Shown: piece after piece, positions 63,014-64,000 of the stretch
Layout: each line of letters begins with the position of its first letter
Position numbering within the stretch: position 1 is the stretch's first letter
From: SXOA01 sp051004015
Lineage (GTDB): Bacteria; Planctomycetota; Planctomycetia; Pirellulales; Pirellulaceae
Direction: 5' to 3'
Length of the DNA stretch: 64,000 nucleotides
Assembly: GCA_051004015.1 (NCBI GenBank)
Contig: JBPCKT010000029.1
Location: 62,001 to 126,000, forward strand
Translations under genes and position numbers: made by a program
The notes under the pieces: model-generated
The model's database searches: none
What the model was told of the DNA's origin: nothing
The model's input: the letters and a program-made list of their open reading frames with translations, nothing else

Positions 63014-64000
63014 CTATTTTCCGCCGGCCGGCTTTTTGGCCGGCGGCTTCTCTTTCGGACTTGTGGCGGATCCAGGACGCGATTCCTTTCCGCCCGGCTT
63101 CTGACCCTGGTTGGGTTTTCGTGCATCGAAGACAAAATAGCTCGTTGAATCCTGGGCAAATTTCGGCACCTTGCCGGGGGCGACGGCATCCTCTTCCATT
63201 CCCTTGCGAAAGAAGCGAAGCAACCTGCCGCGGACTCGCTTTTGCGTCGTCGTGCAGACCATCAACTGCTGGGGCTGGTTGGGGGCGACCTGTGGTTTGC
63301 CCTTTTGGCCCTGGTCCCCCGCCTCGCTAGCGGAGCGCCCATAGGCGGCGTTTCCAAAACCAGAAATGGTAATGGGCTTGGCGAGGACCAAGGATTTGAT
63401 GTCGTGCTGCCCGTGTCCCCTCGCCGCCAAACGTGGTTGCTTGCCACCTGAAGGAACATTGAATTGCTTATCCTTCACGAGTTGGTTGTTTTCGCCCGCC
63501 AGGGGAAACAACAAAGTCAGCTCTCCTTCGGGCCCCACGTCAAACAGATAGAGGTAACCTGCCTCGCCACTAACGCAGGAAATCTTGATTTCCTTTCCGG
63601 CATCGAAGCGCGCTCCATCTCCGCCTTCCACGAAGGCGTCCAGCTTGAAGTGGCTCGTCTTATTGGTTACCAAGTCGAGCAGCTCTTGGGGACTGAGAAT
63701 GTTGGCGAACTGCACCTCCGGCGCGGGAGGGACCGGCGTGGTGTTGACCATGGGGGCCGGGACATCCACCACGGGGCCGTTGCCCGCATTGCCAGAGCCG
63801 GGAGTTTCCGGAGGAGTCGTCGGCGGAGTGGCGATGGGCGGATTCTCGCCCCCCACGGGATACCCCAAGATAGTCGCCACTTGTGCGATATCGACCTCCG
63901 GGTTTTCCGCCTGAGCAACCTGGGGATACCAGGCAAAATCTGGATGGTCCTCTATGCTCTCGCCGGTCCATTCTCCCGTGCCTTCCACGACCGCTCCGTT
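63014..64000 (-). CDS. DUF4384-domain protein, 5' end outside the window
   Basis: The frame is open through the right window edge, so the gene is 5'-truncated; about 325 residues are visible. The centre carries FANILSPQELLDLVTNKT and the DUF4384-like GEAGYLYLFDVGPEGELTLLFPLAG. The N-terminal visible part is Pro/Thr-rich and the C-terminus is Lys/Pro/Gly-rich and basic (EKPPAKKPAGGK). It may carry a caspase or other catalytic domain beyond the edge. Same strand as the caspase gene, 74 bases apart. Confidence 0.8.
   Translation of the reverse strand, partial: NGAVVEGTGEWTGESIEDHPDFAWYPQVAQAENPEVDIAQVATILGYPVGGENPPIATPPTTPPETPGSGNAGNGPVVDVPAPMVNTTPVPPAPEVQFANILSPQELLDLVTNKTSHFKLDAFVEGGDGARFDAGKEIKISCVSGEAGYLYLFDVGPEGELTLLFPLAGENNQLVKDKQFNVPSGGKQPRLAARGHGQHDIKSLVLAKPITISGFGNAAYGRSASEAGDQGQKGKPQVAPNQPQQLMVCTTTQKRVRGRLLRFFRKGMEEDAVAPGKVPKFAQDSTSYFVFDARKPNQGQKPGGKESRPGSATSPKEKPPAKKPAGGK

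Overview
The window looks like a planctomycete chromosome (Planctomycetota, Pirellulales-like). The evidence is the family content rather than any marker gene: a DUF1549/DUF1553 protein with a haem-binding N-terminus next to a DUF1501 protein, a DUF1559 prepilin-like protein with an H-X9-DG motif, a BBP7-type outer-membrane protein, an archaeal-type MfnB enzyme, a giant Ser/Thr kinase divergent from an ECF sigma factor, caspase/DUF4384 proteins, and few clear Shine-Dalgarno sequences. Coding sequence is GC-rich.

Layout. 1-7.8 kb: the 3' part of a giant membrane-anchored protein, tRNA-Pro(CGG), a Sua5-phosphatase fusion and two small membrane proteins. 7.8-19.2 kb: a 1270-residue protein with a Gly/Glu/Lys/Pro low-complexity domain, a Tat-exported intradiol dioxygenase, a probable selenoprotein, the DUF1549/1553 and DUF1501 pair, a nitroreductase remnant and a secreted redoxin. 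19.2-27.3 kb: an AI-2E-type transporter, a DUF1559 protein, and a three-gene run (asparagine-synthetase-like, radical SAM, flavin halogenase-like) behind a possible Fur site. 27.8-32.5 kb: tRNA-Gly(GCC) and a housekeeping block of trigger factor, two ClpP proteins and FabF. 32.6-45.1 kb: mostly small membrane proteins and lipoproteins with csrA, a BBP7 protein, YgfZ, a redoxin/propeller lipoprotein and MfnB. 45.1-50.8 kb: a HEAT-repeat protein, an octahaem cytochrome fused to HEAT/TPR repeats, and uvrB. 50.8-54.2 kb: an accessory patch with an AT-rich non-coding stretch, a broken and an intact toxin-antitoxin pair, and a GNAT protein. 54.2-64 kb: a DUF1593 protein, a membrane protein, then the kinase / ECF sigma / caspase / DUF4384 signalling block, cut by the right edge.

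The strongest unusual signal is at 12.6-13.2 kb. An AhpD/carboxymuconolactone-decarboxylase-family gene has a single in-frame TGA exactly where the second cysteine of the CxxC active site belongs. It is followed at the right distance by a hairpin that fits the bacterial SECIS rules, so the two apparent ORFs are read here as one selenoprotein. A second theme is that dispersed palindromic or tandem repeats repeatedly sit on gene ends, supplying stop codons and C-terminal residues, and in one case lie inside a reading frame.
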